A stretch of DNA of 64,000 bases from Halorubrum sp. CBA1229. Its GTDB lineage: Archaea; Halobacteriota; Halobacteria; Halobacteriales; Haloferacaceae. Shown here piece after piece: positions 25,352 through 33,020 of this stretch (position 1 is its first letter; each line of letters opens with the position of its first letter). Made by a program: the position numbers and the translations under genes. Location: positions 868,001 through 932,000 of the forward strand of contig NZ_CP054585.1 of assembly GCF_003721435.2 (NCBI RefSeq), written 5' to 3'. A model generated the notes under the pieces. The model worked only from the letters and a program-made list of their open reading frames with translations. It did not search any database and was not told the origin of the DNA.

Positions 25352-25633
25352 ATGGGCGCCGAGCGCGACGAGACCGGGAGCGGAGCGGACGCGGCGGAGC
25401 CTCCCGCGCGGCCGACGAAACGCGCCAGGGCGAAGTCGGCGGCGCTGTGGGGGCTCGTCGGCGGGTTCGCCTTCCTCGTGGTCGCGCAGGGGTTCCTGCT
25501 CGTCGCGGGCGGCCTCCCGGTCGGATACGGCGGGCTGATCGGGCTCGCCGCGGCGATCGCCGTCGCGTCCGCCGGAATCGCCTACGCGGCCGAACACCGA
25601 CTGCGGGCGAAGCGCGTGAAAAGAAGGACTTAA
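25352..25633 (+). CDS. Small two-helix membrane protein
   Basis: 93 residues starting directly after the ridA stop. An acidic then basic N-terminus (PTKRARAKSAALWG) leads into two hydrophobic helices (LVGGFAFLVVAQGFLLVAGG and LIGLAAAIAVASAGIAYAAE). A basic tail (RLRAKRVKRRT) suggests both ends are cytoplasmic. Function unknown. Confidence 0.75.
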   Translation: MGAERDETGSGADAAEPPARPTKRARAKSAALWGLVGGFAFLVVAQGFLLVAGGLPVGYGGLIGLAAAIAVASAGIAYAAEHRLRAKRVKRRT

Positions 25634-25660
25634 CAGTCCCAGCGGATTATCTCGGAGCGA

Positions 25661-25742
25661 GCCAGGATGGCCGAGTGGTAAGGCGCACGCCTGGAAAGCG
25701 TGTTCCCTTCCGGGATCGGGGGTTCAAATCCCTCTCCTGGCG
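25661..25742 (+). tRNA. tRNA-Ser (GGA)
   Basis: Acceptor GCCAGGA (25661-25667) pairs with TCCTGGC (25735-25741), and the discriminator is G. D arm GCC-gagtggtaa-GGC. Anticodon arm CACGC-ctggaaa-GCGTG gives anticodon GGA. The long variable arm TCCC-ttcc-GGGA is class II, as expected for serine. The T arm contains ttcaaat. CCA is not encoded. The 3' end is duplicated 142 bases downstream. Confidence 0.95.
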
Positions 25743-25897
25743 TTCTTTGTCGACGCCGACCACGAGCGAGGAGCGGAGCGACGAGCGAGTCCGGCGTCGA
25801 CGAACCCGGACGAAGGGATTTGAATCAGGGAGTGAAGCGAGCGGGGCGAGCGGAACGACTGGGGCTCAAATCCCTCTCCTGGCGTTCTTTGTCGACG
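25720..25897. repeat. Direct duplication of the tRNA-Ser 3' end (attachment-site-like)
   Basis: The 36 bases 25720-25755 (last part of the tRNA plus 13 bases past it) recur at 25862-25897 with one mismatch. Between them lies a 10-bp inverted repeat, GTCGACGCCG (25749-25758) with CGGCGTCGAC (25792-25801), and an inverted fragment of the T arm (agggatttgaatc near 25813). No integrase gene is nearby. It resembles a scar left by an element that integrated at the tRNA 3' end and was lost (inference). The flanking 25743-26004 shows no gene. Confidence 0.8.
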
Positions 25898-26004
25898 AAT
25901 TCACCGCTGTTAGCCGCGGTGCCGTCTGCTTCCCGACCGTTGTCTGACTGTCTCACACACTGACACAAGACTCATGTGTATGGGTGGTGTTGACACGGGT
26001 GACG

Positions 26005-26169
26005 ATGCCAGACACGAAATCAGGTCGCGAGCGGAAAGGAAAGAACAAGCGCCGGCAGCTGGAGAGCCGTCTCAACCGACGCGAGCTCGACGCCCCCGAC
26101 GAACCACCGGAACCGTCCCTCGACGAGATCGACTCGGAATATCTCGACGAGGACGAGCTCGATCGGTGA
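26005..26169 (+). CDS. Small charged protein of unknown function
   Basis: 54 residues from MPDTKSGRERKGKNKRRQLE. A lysine/arginine-rich first half is followed by an acidic second half (PPEPSLDEIDSEYLDEDELD). The bipartite charge pattern and haloarchaeal composition argue for a real short gene. An upstream start at 25984 is less likely. Not assigned to a family. Confidence 0.55.
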   Translation: MPDTKSGRERKGKNKRRQLESRLNRRELDAPDEPPEPSLDEIDSEYLDEDELDR

Positions 26170-26507
26170 GCGCTCGCGACCGAACGCCGTCTCCGTTTTT
26201 CCGTCGGTAACCCCGCCCGAGAGCTGTTCATCCGTCCATCGTGCGCCGAGAACGACTGATCACCGGGAGCGACGCTTCGTCCGTCACCGATCCCTCACAT
26301 CCGCACCGTGGCGGGCACTGACATATATAAACGAGGCAGTACGGACGTCCGAACCCTCTCGGAGAGCCATGCTAACTATCCCCACAAACAGACGGTGAGC
26401 GTTCCGGAGTCGTGCGGTTTTCTCGGATCGGTAGCCGTCGGCCGCGGTGGCGCTCGATCGCTCCTCAACGATGGGTTTATATAGAATCACAATCAATCAA
26501 ACGCTGT
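26170..26507. other. Intergenic region upstream of the thermosome gene
   Basis: No gene is supported in these 338 bases. Two AT islands stand out: acatatataaac (26321-26332), which faces no recognised gene, and the thermosome TATA box at 26476-26484. After the first lies a 9-codon frame (ATG 26369, MLTIPTNRR) and a small hairpin ctct-cgg-agag. I regard both as possible but unproven. Confidence 0.5.
26476..26484 (+). promoter_or_regulatory. TATA box of the thermosome gene
   Basis: TTTATATAG, about 28 bases before the ATG at 26508. It lies in an AT-rich promoter (agaatcacaatcaatcaaac), typical of strong haloarchaeal heat-inducible chaperonin promoters. Confidence 0.75.
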
Positions 26508-28166
26508 ATGAGCCAGCGAATGCAGCAGGGGCAGCCGATGATCATCATGGGCGATGACGCCCAGCGCGTCAAGGACAAAGATGCGCAGGAGTACAACATC
26601 TCCGCGGCGCGCGGCGTCGCCGAGTCCGTACGGTCGACGCTCGGGCCGAAAGGGATGGACAAGATGCTCGTCGACTCGATGGGCGACGTCACCATCACGA
26701 ACGACGGCGTCACCATCCTGCAGACGATGGACATCGACAACCCGACCGCCGAGATGATCGTCGAGGTCGCCGAGACCCAAGAGGACGAGGCCGGCGACGG
26801 CACGACGAGCGCGGTCGCGATCGCGGGCGAGCTCCTCAAGAACGCCGAGGACCTCCTCGAACAGGACATCCACCCGACAGCGGTGATCAAGGGCTTCAAC
26901 CTCGCGAGCGAGTACGCCCGCGAGCAGGTCGACGAAATCGCCACCGAGGTCGAACCCGACGACACCGAGACGCTGAAGAACGTCGCCGAGACGTCGATGA
27001 CGGGTAAGGGCGCCGAGCTCGACAAGGAGACCCTCGCCGACCTCGTCGTCCGCGCGATCCAGGGCGTCACCGTCGAGGCCGACGACGGCTCCCACGTCGT
27101 CGACCTCGCGAACCTCAACATCGAGACCCGCACCGGCCGCGCGGCCGGCGAGTCCGAGCTCCTCTCGGGCGCGGTGATCGACAAGGACCCCGTCCACGAC
27201 GACATGCCGACCGACTTCGAGTCGGCCGACGTCCTCCTCCTCAACGACCCGATCGAGGTCGAGGAGGCCGACGTCGACACCTCCGTCAACGTCGACTCGC
27301 CCGACCAGCTCCAGAAGTTCCTCGACCAGGAGGAGAAGCAGCTCCGCGACAAGGTCGACACGATCGTCGAGAGCGGGGCCGACGTCGTCTTCTGTCAGAA
27401 GGGGATCGACGACCTCGCCCAGCACTACCTCGCGAAGGAGGGCGTTCTCGCGGTCCGCCGGACGAAGAAGTCCGACCTGAGCTTCCTCAAGAACGTGCTC
27501 GGCGCGCCGATCGTCACCGACCTCGACTCGCTCACCGCCGACGACCTCGCGGTCGGCTCGGTCGAGCGCGACGAGGAGGAGGGGCTGTTCTACGTCGAGG
27601 GCGAGGACGCCCACGGCGTCACCCTCCTGCTGTACGGCACGACCGACCACGTCGTCGACGAGCTCGAGCGCGGCATCGAAGACGCGATCGACGTCGTCGC
27701 GACGACCGTCTCCGACGGGCGCACGCTCCCCGGCGGCGGCGCCATCGAGGTCGAGCTCGCCCGCCGGCTCCGCGACTACGCCGACTCCGTCTCCGGCCGC
27801 GAGCAGCTCGCCGTCGAGGCGTTCGCCGACTCGCTGGAGCTCATCCCCCGCGTGCTCGCCGAGAACGCCGGGCTCGACGCGATCGACCTGCTCGTCGACC
27901 TGCGCGCGGCCCACGAGGCCGGCGACGCGCACGCCGGGCTGAACGTCTTCTCCGGCGAGGTCGTAGACACGGCCGAAGCCGGCGTCGTGGAGACGGCCCA
28001 GGCGAAGGAGCAGGCCATCTCCTCGGCCGCCGAGGCCGCGAACCTCGTGCTAAAAATCGACGACATCATCTCCGCGGGCGACCTGTCGACCGGCGGCGAC
28101 GACGACGAGGGCGGCGCCCCGGCCGGCGGCATGGGCGGCATGGGCGGTATGGGCGGTGCGATGTGA
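26508..28166 (+). CDS. thsB: Thermosome subunit (group II chaperonin)
   Basis: 552 residues, full length. An ATP-driven protein-folding ring in the cytoplasm. Equatorial ATP motifs are STLGPKGMDKMLVDSMGDVT, ITNDGVTIL and AGDGTTSAVAIAGELL. An apical domain follows, then the second equatorial part with VVATTVSDGRTLPGGGAIEV. The C-terminus is the flexible GGMGGMGGMGGAM tail. The A/B/C subunit type cannot be fixed, so the symbol is tentative. Confidence 0.96.
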   Translation: MSQRMQQGQPMIIMGDDAQRVKDKDAQEYNISAARGVAESVRSTLGPKGMDKMLVDSMGDVTITNDGVTILQTMDIDNPTAEMIVEVAETQEDEAGDGTTSAVAIAGELLKNAEDLLEQDIHPTAVIKGFNLASEYAREQVDEIATEVEPDDTETLKNVAETSMTGKGAELDKETLADLVVRAIQGVTVEADDGSHVVDLANLNIETRTGRAAGESELLSGAVIDKDPVHDDMPTDFESADVLLLNDPIEVEEADVDTSVNVDSPDQLQKFLDQEEKQLRDKVDTIVESGADVVFCQKGIDDLAQHYLAKEGVLAVRRTKKSDLSFLKNVLGAPIVTDLDSLTADDLAVGSVERDEEEGLFYVEGEDAHGVTLLLYGTTDHVVDELERGIEDAIDVVATTVSDGRTLPGGGAIEVELARRLRDYADSVSGREQLAVEAFADSLELIPRVLAENAGLDAIDLLVDLRAAHEAGDAHAGLNVFSGEVVDTAEAGVVETAQAKEQAISSAAEAANLVLKIDDIISAGDLSTGGDDDEGGAPAGGMGGMGGMGGAM

Positions 28167-28380
28167 GCTTCGAGTAGGAAACTCACAGCCCCCTGACGCG
28201 TTCCGTTTCGACCGCGCACCGCTCCTCGACCACGCACCTCGCGTTCCCCCGGTTCCGTTTTTTGGCATCCGATCCGGAGAGCCGCGGCGCTGTCGGAGCG
28301 TGACTGAGGATCGCTGCGGGTACGTCGGCCTCGCCGCTACGCGGCTGATAAACGAGAGAATCCGAGAGACCGCGGCGGGC

Positions 28381-28971
28381 TTACTTGCCCTGGCGGTCGT
28401 TGCCGGTGACGCTCGGGCGGGTCTTCTCCGTGCCCTTGCCGCGCGTGCGCTGGCCGCGGCCCTTCGTGCCGGCGGAGGTGAGCCCGCGGAAGGCGCGCCC
28501 GCGGTGGTCGTCAGAGGTGATCCAGCCGAGGTCGTCGTCGTTCTCGATCGCGGGGTGGGCGGGGTCCACGAGGATCACTTCGTGCCACTTCTGCGAGCCG
28601 TCCTCACCGACCCAGTAGGAGTTGAGCACGCGGAGGTTGCGGTACTTCCGCGAGGCGCGCTCCTCGGCGATGCGCTGGATCGACTTGCGGCGCGAGAGCC
28701 GGTTGACCCCCTGCCGCTTCGAGCGGCGGCCGGCCTTGTGGCGCTGCTTGCGCGAGCCGCCCTTCCGGACGCTCACGCGGGCGACGATGACGCCCTGCTT
28801 GGCCTTGTAGCCGAGTTCGCGGGCCTTGTCGAGGCGGGTGGGGCGCTCGATGCGCTCGATGGCGCCCTCGTCGCGCCACTCCTGTTTGCGCTGCCACTGC
28901 AGCTCCGCCAGTTTCCCCTCCTTGGGGGACCGCCATGCCTCCTTGATGTGCGAGTAGAAGCTTCGTGCCAT
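28381..28971 (-). CDS. rpl15e: Large ribosomal subunit protein eL15 (L15e)
   Basis: 196 residues, full length. Begins MARSFYSHIKEAWRSPKEGK and contains the basic rRNA-binding stretches VSVRKGGSRKQRHKAGRRSK and RGRAFRGLTSAGTKGRG. Nothing on its strand is close enough to be co-transcribed. No TATA is evident just before the ATG; two perfect hairpins lie 77-114 bases upstream. Confidence 0.96.
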   Translation of the reverse strand: MARSFYSHIKEAWRSPKEGKLAELQWQRKQEWRDEGAIERIERPTRLDKARELGYKAKQGVIVARVSVRKGGSRKQRHKAGRRSKRQGVNRLSRRKSIQRIAEERASRKYRNLRVLNSYWVGEDGSQKWHEVILVDPAHPAIENDDDLGWITSDDHRGRAFRGLTSAGTKGRGQRTRGKGTEKTRPSVTGNDRQGK

Positions 28972-29650
28972 ATTGTTGTCCGCGGACGGTTGCGATTCAG
29001 CCGCGAGGCGGCCACATGTCGTCTCGTCCCGGGGGCGTCGACGGCGTTGACGAGCTCCGCTCGTCAGCCCACCAGACGCAGTCTGATGACGTCGACGGCG
29101 CCCCGGCGGCGAGTGCCCGCTGTGTCCGCAGCAGCGAGTTGTCCGTATTTCCCGCGGTTCGCCCTTAACCGCTTCGCTACGGCGTTCGCGTGGGGAGCGG
29201 TGGCACGCGGAGACGGCGGGGGCGCGTCATCGGTACCGATCGCGTCGACGCGGCGCGGCCGACATCGCGTCCCTGTGCGCCCGGCTTGCTCCTCCCTGTG
29301 CGTCCGGCTCACCCACCCGCCGCGTTTTTACCAGCGTCGAGCCCTATGACCGAACGGGCGCGGTCGGACACGTCACCGCCTCGGGTAGGGGGTCGTGTCC
29401 GGCCGCGCCGCATTTCCCCCGGACCGACGCTCCGCGCCGTCGGGGCGTCAACCGCGCCGCGATCCGACCCCAGAGGCACACGCCGCACGCCGGCGGTCCG
29501 CGATGCGGTCGGTCGACGGCGACGACGACGGACTTGTCAGCCGGCGATGACGACGAACCGATCAGCCGGCGACGACCTCGTCGCGTGAGATATTCTCGAG
29601 AGACTCTCCGAATAAGAACGCTCTTATCGGTCCGAGGTCGACGGAGCGGT
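28972..29650. other. Gene-poor intergenic region between L15e and the RHH gene
   Basis: No convincing gene in 679 bases; frames here are arginine-rich shadows, including 29347-29588. It contains perfect short hairpins TGACGAGC-tcc-GCTCGTCA (29048-29066) and CAGAC-gca-GTCTG (29073-29085), bracketed by two copies of cgtcgacggcg (29036-29046 and 29090-29100). These could belong to the L15e leader. A palindromic operator candidate lies at 29612-29627. Confidence 0.5.
29612..29627 (+). promoter_or_regulatory. Inverted repeat upstream of the RHH-transporter operon (candidate operator)
   Basis: ATAAGA-acgc-TCTTAT, a perfect 6-bp inverted repeat centred about 31 bases before the ATG at 29651, overlapping the likely TATA position. 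A TCTCGAGA palindrome lies at 29594-29601. Autoregulation by the RHH protein is inferred. Confidence 0.5.
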
Positions 29651-29857
29651 ATGCCCAAGATAAGCGTCGAGATCCCGGGCGAACTGCTCGACGACCTCGA
29701 CGAGCACGTCGGCGACGACGGGAAGTTCGTGAATCGCAGCGACGCCGTCCGCGCGTCGATCCGCAAGACGCTCGACCTCCTCGACGAGATCGACGCGCGT
29801 CACGACCGACTCGACCCCGACGGCGACGAGGCGGAGCGCGAGGCGAGCGATGAGTAG
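29651..29857 (+). CDS. Ribbon-helix-helix (CopG-like) transcription factor
   Basis: 68 residues. The N-terminal beta strand KISVEIPGELLDDLDEHV is followed by the helix pair FVNRSDAVRASIRKTLDLLD, an RHH dimerisation and DNA-binding fold. An acidic tail follows. Its last 8 bases overlap the start of the transporter gene (ATGAGTAG), so the two are coupled and the RHH protein probably controls the transporter. Confidence 0.88.
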   Translation: MPKISVEIPGELLDDLDEHVGDDGKFVNRSDAVRASIRKTLDLLDEIDARHDRLDPDGDEAEREASDE

Positions 29858-30572
29858 CCGGACGCGGACCGCGGGGACCGACGGCCCCTTCGCGGTCGAC
29901 CCCTTCGACCGCGGCGCGGTGGCGGCGGTCGGGCTGATCACCCTGTTCGTCGTCGCGCTCGCGACCGCGCAGCTCACCGCCGCGAAGGTGATCGCCCTGC
30001 CGCTGCCGGTCGCGCTCCCCGTGGTCGGTCCCGAGATCACCCTGCCGGGCGCCGCGCTCGCGTACGCCCTGACGTTCCTCGCGTCCGACTGCTACGCCGA
30101 GCTGTACGGCCGCCGCGCGACGCAGGTGGTCGTCAACGTCGCGTTCCTCGCGAACTTCCTCGTGCTCGCCCTCGTCTGGTCGACGCTCGCCGCCCCGGGC
30201 GTGAACCCCGAGGTCTCGGCCGCGTTCGAGACCGCGCTCGCCCCGGCGACGGGGGTCGTCGCCGGCAGCCTGCTCGCGTACGTCGTGAGCCAGAACTGGG
30301 ACGTGTTCGTCTTCCACGCGATCCGCGAGCGGACCGGCGAGCGCCTGCTGTGGCTGCGCAACATCGCCTCGACCGCGACGAGTCAGCTGCTCGACACCGC
30401 GATCTTCGTCGGCGTCGCCTTCTACGCCGCCCCGGTCCTGCTCGGCACCGGCGAGCCGTTCGAGCCGTCGCTCCTCCTCGCGCTCGGGCTCGGTCAGTAC
30501 CTCCTCAAGCTCGCGATCGCCGTCCTCGACACGCCGATCGTCTACCTCGTCGTCGGCGCCGTCCGGGAGTAG
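29850..30572 (+). CDS. Queuosine-precursor transporter family (YhhQ, COG1738)
   Basis: 240 residues with about six membrane helices. The signature LTAAKVIALPLPV is followed by LAYALTFLASDCYAELYGRR and QNWDVFVFHAIRERTGERLL, then WLRNIASTATSQLLDTAIFV. Family members import 7-deazaguanine precursors used for queuosine or, in archaea, archaeosine in tRNA. It is coupled to an RHH regulator with a nearby palindrome, so uptake is probably repressed when precursor is plentiful (inference). Confidence 0.9.
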   Translation: MSSRTRTAGTDGPFAVDPFDRGAVAAVGLITLFVVALATAQLTAAKVIALPLPVALPVVGPEITLPGAALAYALTFLASDCYAELYGRRATQVVVNVAFLANFLVLALVWSTLAAPGVNPEVSAAFETALAPATGVVAGSLLAYVVSQNWDVFVFHAIRERTGERLLWLRNIASTATSQLLDTAIFVGVAFYAAPVLLGTGEPFEPSLLLALGLGQYLLKLAIAVLDTPIVYLVVGAVRE

Positions 30573-30617
30573 CGCCGCGTCCGGTCGCGGTCGACGGCCC
30601 ACACTAGTTGCGACGGA

Positions 30618-31667
30618 TCAGCAGACCGCCAGCGCTCGCGGGGGCGACGCGGGCAGGTCCGCGGGCACGCGCTCGAAGGAGTCACCCGCGTCACCCGTCC
30701 GGTAGAGCCCGCGGTCGGACGCCGCCCAGAGCTCTCCCGCCTGATCGCCGCTCGCGAGAACGGCCCGGTACGTCCCCTCACCCGTCGGCATCCCCCGGTC
30801 GACGAGCCGGTCGAACCCCGCTCCGTGCCGATAGCGGTAGAGGTACGCCTCGCCGTGGCGGTGGGCCGCGTTCGCCCCGGCGGCCGCGCTGACGAGCGCC
30901 GTCCCCGGGTCTCCGGGATCGACCGTGAGCCCCCAGAGGTACCCGTGGTCGAGTCCCGCGTCGACGATCCGCCACGACGCGCCGCGGTCGTCGCTCACGG
31001 CGAACCCGTCGTTCGACGTCGCGTAGACGCGGTCGGGCGCGTCCGGGTGCGTCGCGACCGCGTGGTTGTCCCGTCGGGAGCCCTCCGGGCGGTCGATCCA
31101 CGTCGCGCCGCCGTCGGGCGTGACGACGAGCGCGCCGGCCTCGATGGCGACGAACCACCGTTCCGGGTCCACCGGGCACGGCTCGATCCACCGGACGTGG
31201 TGAGTGTCGGGGCGGGGCGGGAACGACCACGACTCCGCCGAGGGGACGTCGACCAGTCCCTCGACGCGCTCGAAGGTCGCGCCGCCGTCGAGCGAGCGGT
31301 ACGCCTGCGAGGGCTCCGTCCCGACCCAGACGACCGAGGGGTCGTGCGGGCTCGTCGCGACCGCGGTGACCGCGTCGGGACCCGACCCGCCCGGGCCGAG
31401 GGTTTCGCGCGCGACGCGCTCGAAGGTCTCACCGCCGTCGAGCGAACGGAACAGCCCCGCATCGAAGGTGCCTGCGAGGACGCGGGCGCCGGCTTCGGAG
31501 CCCGCGGCGGCGGCACTCGCGGCGGCGCCATCCGCGTCGCCCTCCGTCCCGGCGGTGACCGAGAGGCACTCGACCGAGCGGTCCGCGAGCCGGACGGCGA
31601 CGTCGCCCGACTCGGGGTCGACGAGCCGGAGCCCGTCGTCGTAGGCCGCGTGGAGGCGTGCGCGCAT
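30618..31667 (-). CDS. BNR/YVTN-repeat beta-propeller protein
   Basis: 349 residues from the ATG at 31667. Repeated Asp-box-like motifs recur about every 45 residues: SLDGGETFERV, SLDGGATFERV, PDGGATWIDR, DDRGASWRIV and DAGDSFERV. These are typical of sialidase/photosynthesis-factor-like propellers. No signal peptide is visible. Family members in haloarchaea are usually uncharacterised; enzymatic activity is not supported. Tandem cassettes within the DNA reflect the protein repeats. Confidence 0.82.
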   Translation of the reverse strand: MRARLHAAYDDGLRLVDPESGDVAVRLADRSVECLSVTAGTEGDADGAAASAAAAGSEAGARVLAGTFDAGLFRSLDGGETFERVARETLGPGGSGPDAVTAVATSPHDPSVVWVGTEPSQAYRSLDGGATFERVEGLVDVPSAESWSFPPRPDTHHVRWIEPCPVDPERWFVAIEAGALVVTPDGGATWIDRPEGSRRDNHAVATHPDAPDRVYATSNDGFAVSDDRGASWRIVDAGLDHGYLWGLTVDPGDPGTALVSAAAGANAAHRHGEAYLYRYRHGAGFDRLVDRGMPTGEGTYRAVLASGDQAGELWAASDRGLYRTGDAGDSFERVPADLPASPPRALAVC

Positions 31668-31748
31668 GGCGGAGAGTTCGCCGCGTCGCGACAAAAGCCT
31701 TCGACGGGCGCAAGAGACTTACCCGCCGCCACCGTGGGAACAGTAAGC

Positions 31749-32480
31749 ATGGATCTCCGCGTGCAGGGTGACGTTCCCCCCGACCCGTTTCTCGGCGCCG
31801 CCGACCTCTTCGAGACCGAGTGCTCGCTCGCTGACCCGGTCCATGTGAAGGTCCGCGACGACCCCGACGAGCGGACGTGGGCCGGCCACTACGACGGCTA
31901 CCACGTCCTCAACGTCTCGAAGCGCGCCGCCACCAGCGCGATGGCGCGTGAGCTGGCCGTCCACGAGCTCTCGCACATGGCCCGGTACGAGGAGGGTCAC
32001 GCCTCCCACGTCCAATCCACCGAGGAGGCGCTGTACCTCGGGCTCTCCGGCGAGACGGTGGAGCGCCGCAAGCTCGCGCACTGCTACCAGATCGCGAATC
32101 ACATGAAGGACATCTACGCCGACGACATCACGCTCTCCGTCGCGCCCGCGGACAAACTCCTCGGCTTCTTAGAGTCCACGCTCGCGACCGCGGTCGCCGA
32201 CCGGCCGGACGTCTCGCGGGACGGGTCCCCGCCCGTGACGGCCGGCGCCGACCCGGAGATCACGGCCGTCAACGCCGCGTTCGCGCTCGCTCTCGTCGAA
32301 CGCCACGACATCGCCGGCCCGGACCACCGGATCTACGACCTCGCGCGCGCCGCCGGCAGCGACACCGACGCGGTCGACGTGAACGCATTTAAAAAGCGCT
32401 TCCTGGCGCTCGGCCCCGACCCCTCCGAGAGCGACTACCGGAAGGCGCTCGTCGGCGCCGCGCGGGCGTACGCGGTGTGA
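31749..32480 (+). CDS. Haloarchaeal zincin-like protein with HExxH motif
   Basis: 243 residues, a conserved haloarchaeal family to my recollection (DUF5781), not characterised. The sequence shows ELAVHELSHMARYEEGHASH, in which HELSH (residues 72-76) matches the HExxH zinc-protease motif. Possible third ligands follow soon after. The rest is helical, with a lysine-rich helix (AFKKRFLAL) near the C-terminus. Protease activity is plausible but unproven. It is convergent with the CorC-type gene; copy D of the repeated element lies between them. Confidence 0.8.
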   Translation: MDLRVQGDVPPDPFLGAADLFETECSLADPVHVKVRDDPDERTWAGHYDGYHVLNVSKRAATSAMARELAVHELSHMARYEEGHASHVQSTEEALYLGLSGETVERRKLAHCYQIANHMKDIYADDITLSVAPADKLLGFLESTLATAVADRPDVSRDGSPPVTAGADPEITAVNAAFALALVERHDIAGPDHRIYDLARAAGSDTDAVDVNAFKKRFLALGPDPSESDYRKALVGAARAYAV

Positions 32481-32547
32481 GAGAGAACGGTGAGAGGGAG
32501 CGGCCCTTGGCAAAATTCGGTTACCGAGCGGATGAGTGCGGCGGCTA

Positions 32548-32557
32548 TTTATAAATA
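32548..32557 (+). promoter_or_regulatory. TATA-like box upstream of repeated element copy D
   Basis: TTTATAAATA, 19 bases before the conserved gtggcgcg of copy D and the best TATA match of the family. Another AT island (atttataaactatttata, 33007-33024) stands past the 3' end. Confidence 0.5.
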
Positions 32558-32564
32558 AACGGTG

Positions 32565-32950
32565 CGGTGGCGCGCGCCTGCGAGGCCGCATCGCGGCCGA
32601 GCAGCGCGCGCGAGGGACGCCGCGAGCGATGTGGGCGACCGCAGGGAGCCCCAAGCGAGCGGCGAGGCTGGGGAGGCGTGAGGCGCGGCTGCTGTGCGGG
32701 GCGGGACTCAAAGGGGCAGCCGTGAGCGGGACGCAGGAGTTCACGAGAGCAAAGCTCTCGTGAGCCAATCAGAACGCTTTGCGTTCTGATGACGACGAAA
32801 GGACCGCAAGGAGGGAGCGATAGCGACCGACTGAGGAGCGTGGTTCGAGACGCCTTCGGCGTCTCGTCATCACGAAAGGCGCAGAGCGCCTTTCGAACGA
32901 CAGCGAGCGTGCGTCCCGCTCACGGCTGGGGCTTTGCAGGTGTTCACCGA
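32565..32950 (+). ncRNA. Five-copy structured element, copy D (candidate non-coding RNA)
   Basis: P1: GCGCGCG (32570-32576) with CGCGCGC (32605-32611), CTGC (32578-32581) with GCAG (32601-32604), inner GGCCGC/GCGGCC. Copies A and B have CTCC/GGAG at the same place, a compensating change. Box GAGGCTGGGGAGGCGTGAGG is 32664-32683 and GGGACTCAAAGGGGC 32703-32717. The long stem is a perfect 19 bp: CAGCCGTGAGCGGGACGCA (32717-32735) with 32910-32928. Inside it lie four perfect hairpins with 3-base loops: ACGAGAGC-aaa-GCTCTCGT, CAGAACGC-ttt-GCGTTCTG, CGAGACGCC-ttc-GGCGTCTCG and GAAAGGCGC-aga-GCGCCTTTC. It ends with GGGGCTTTG and the palindrome GGTGTTCACC (32939-32948). Confidence 0.62.
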
Positions 32951-33020
32951 AGACAAGTCGTCAGCAGATTGTAACCGATCAAAAACGGTCGGACCCAGCT
33001 GAGAATTATTTATAAACTAT

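Noticed and set aside
29347-29588. An 80-codon frame with a TATA-like tttttacc about 25 bases upstream
   Set aside because: Composition is very rich in Arg/Pro/Thr and poor in Asp/Glu, unlike genuine haloarchaeal proteins; no Shine-Dalgarno site or conserved motif.
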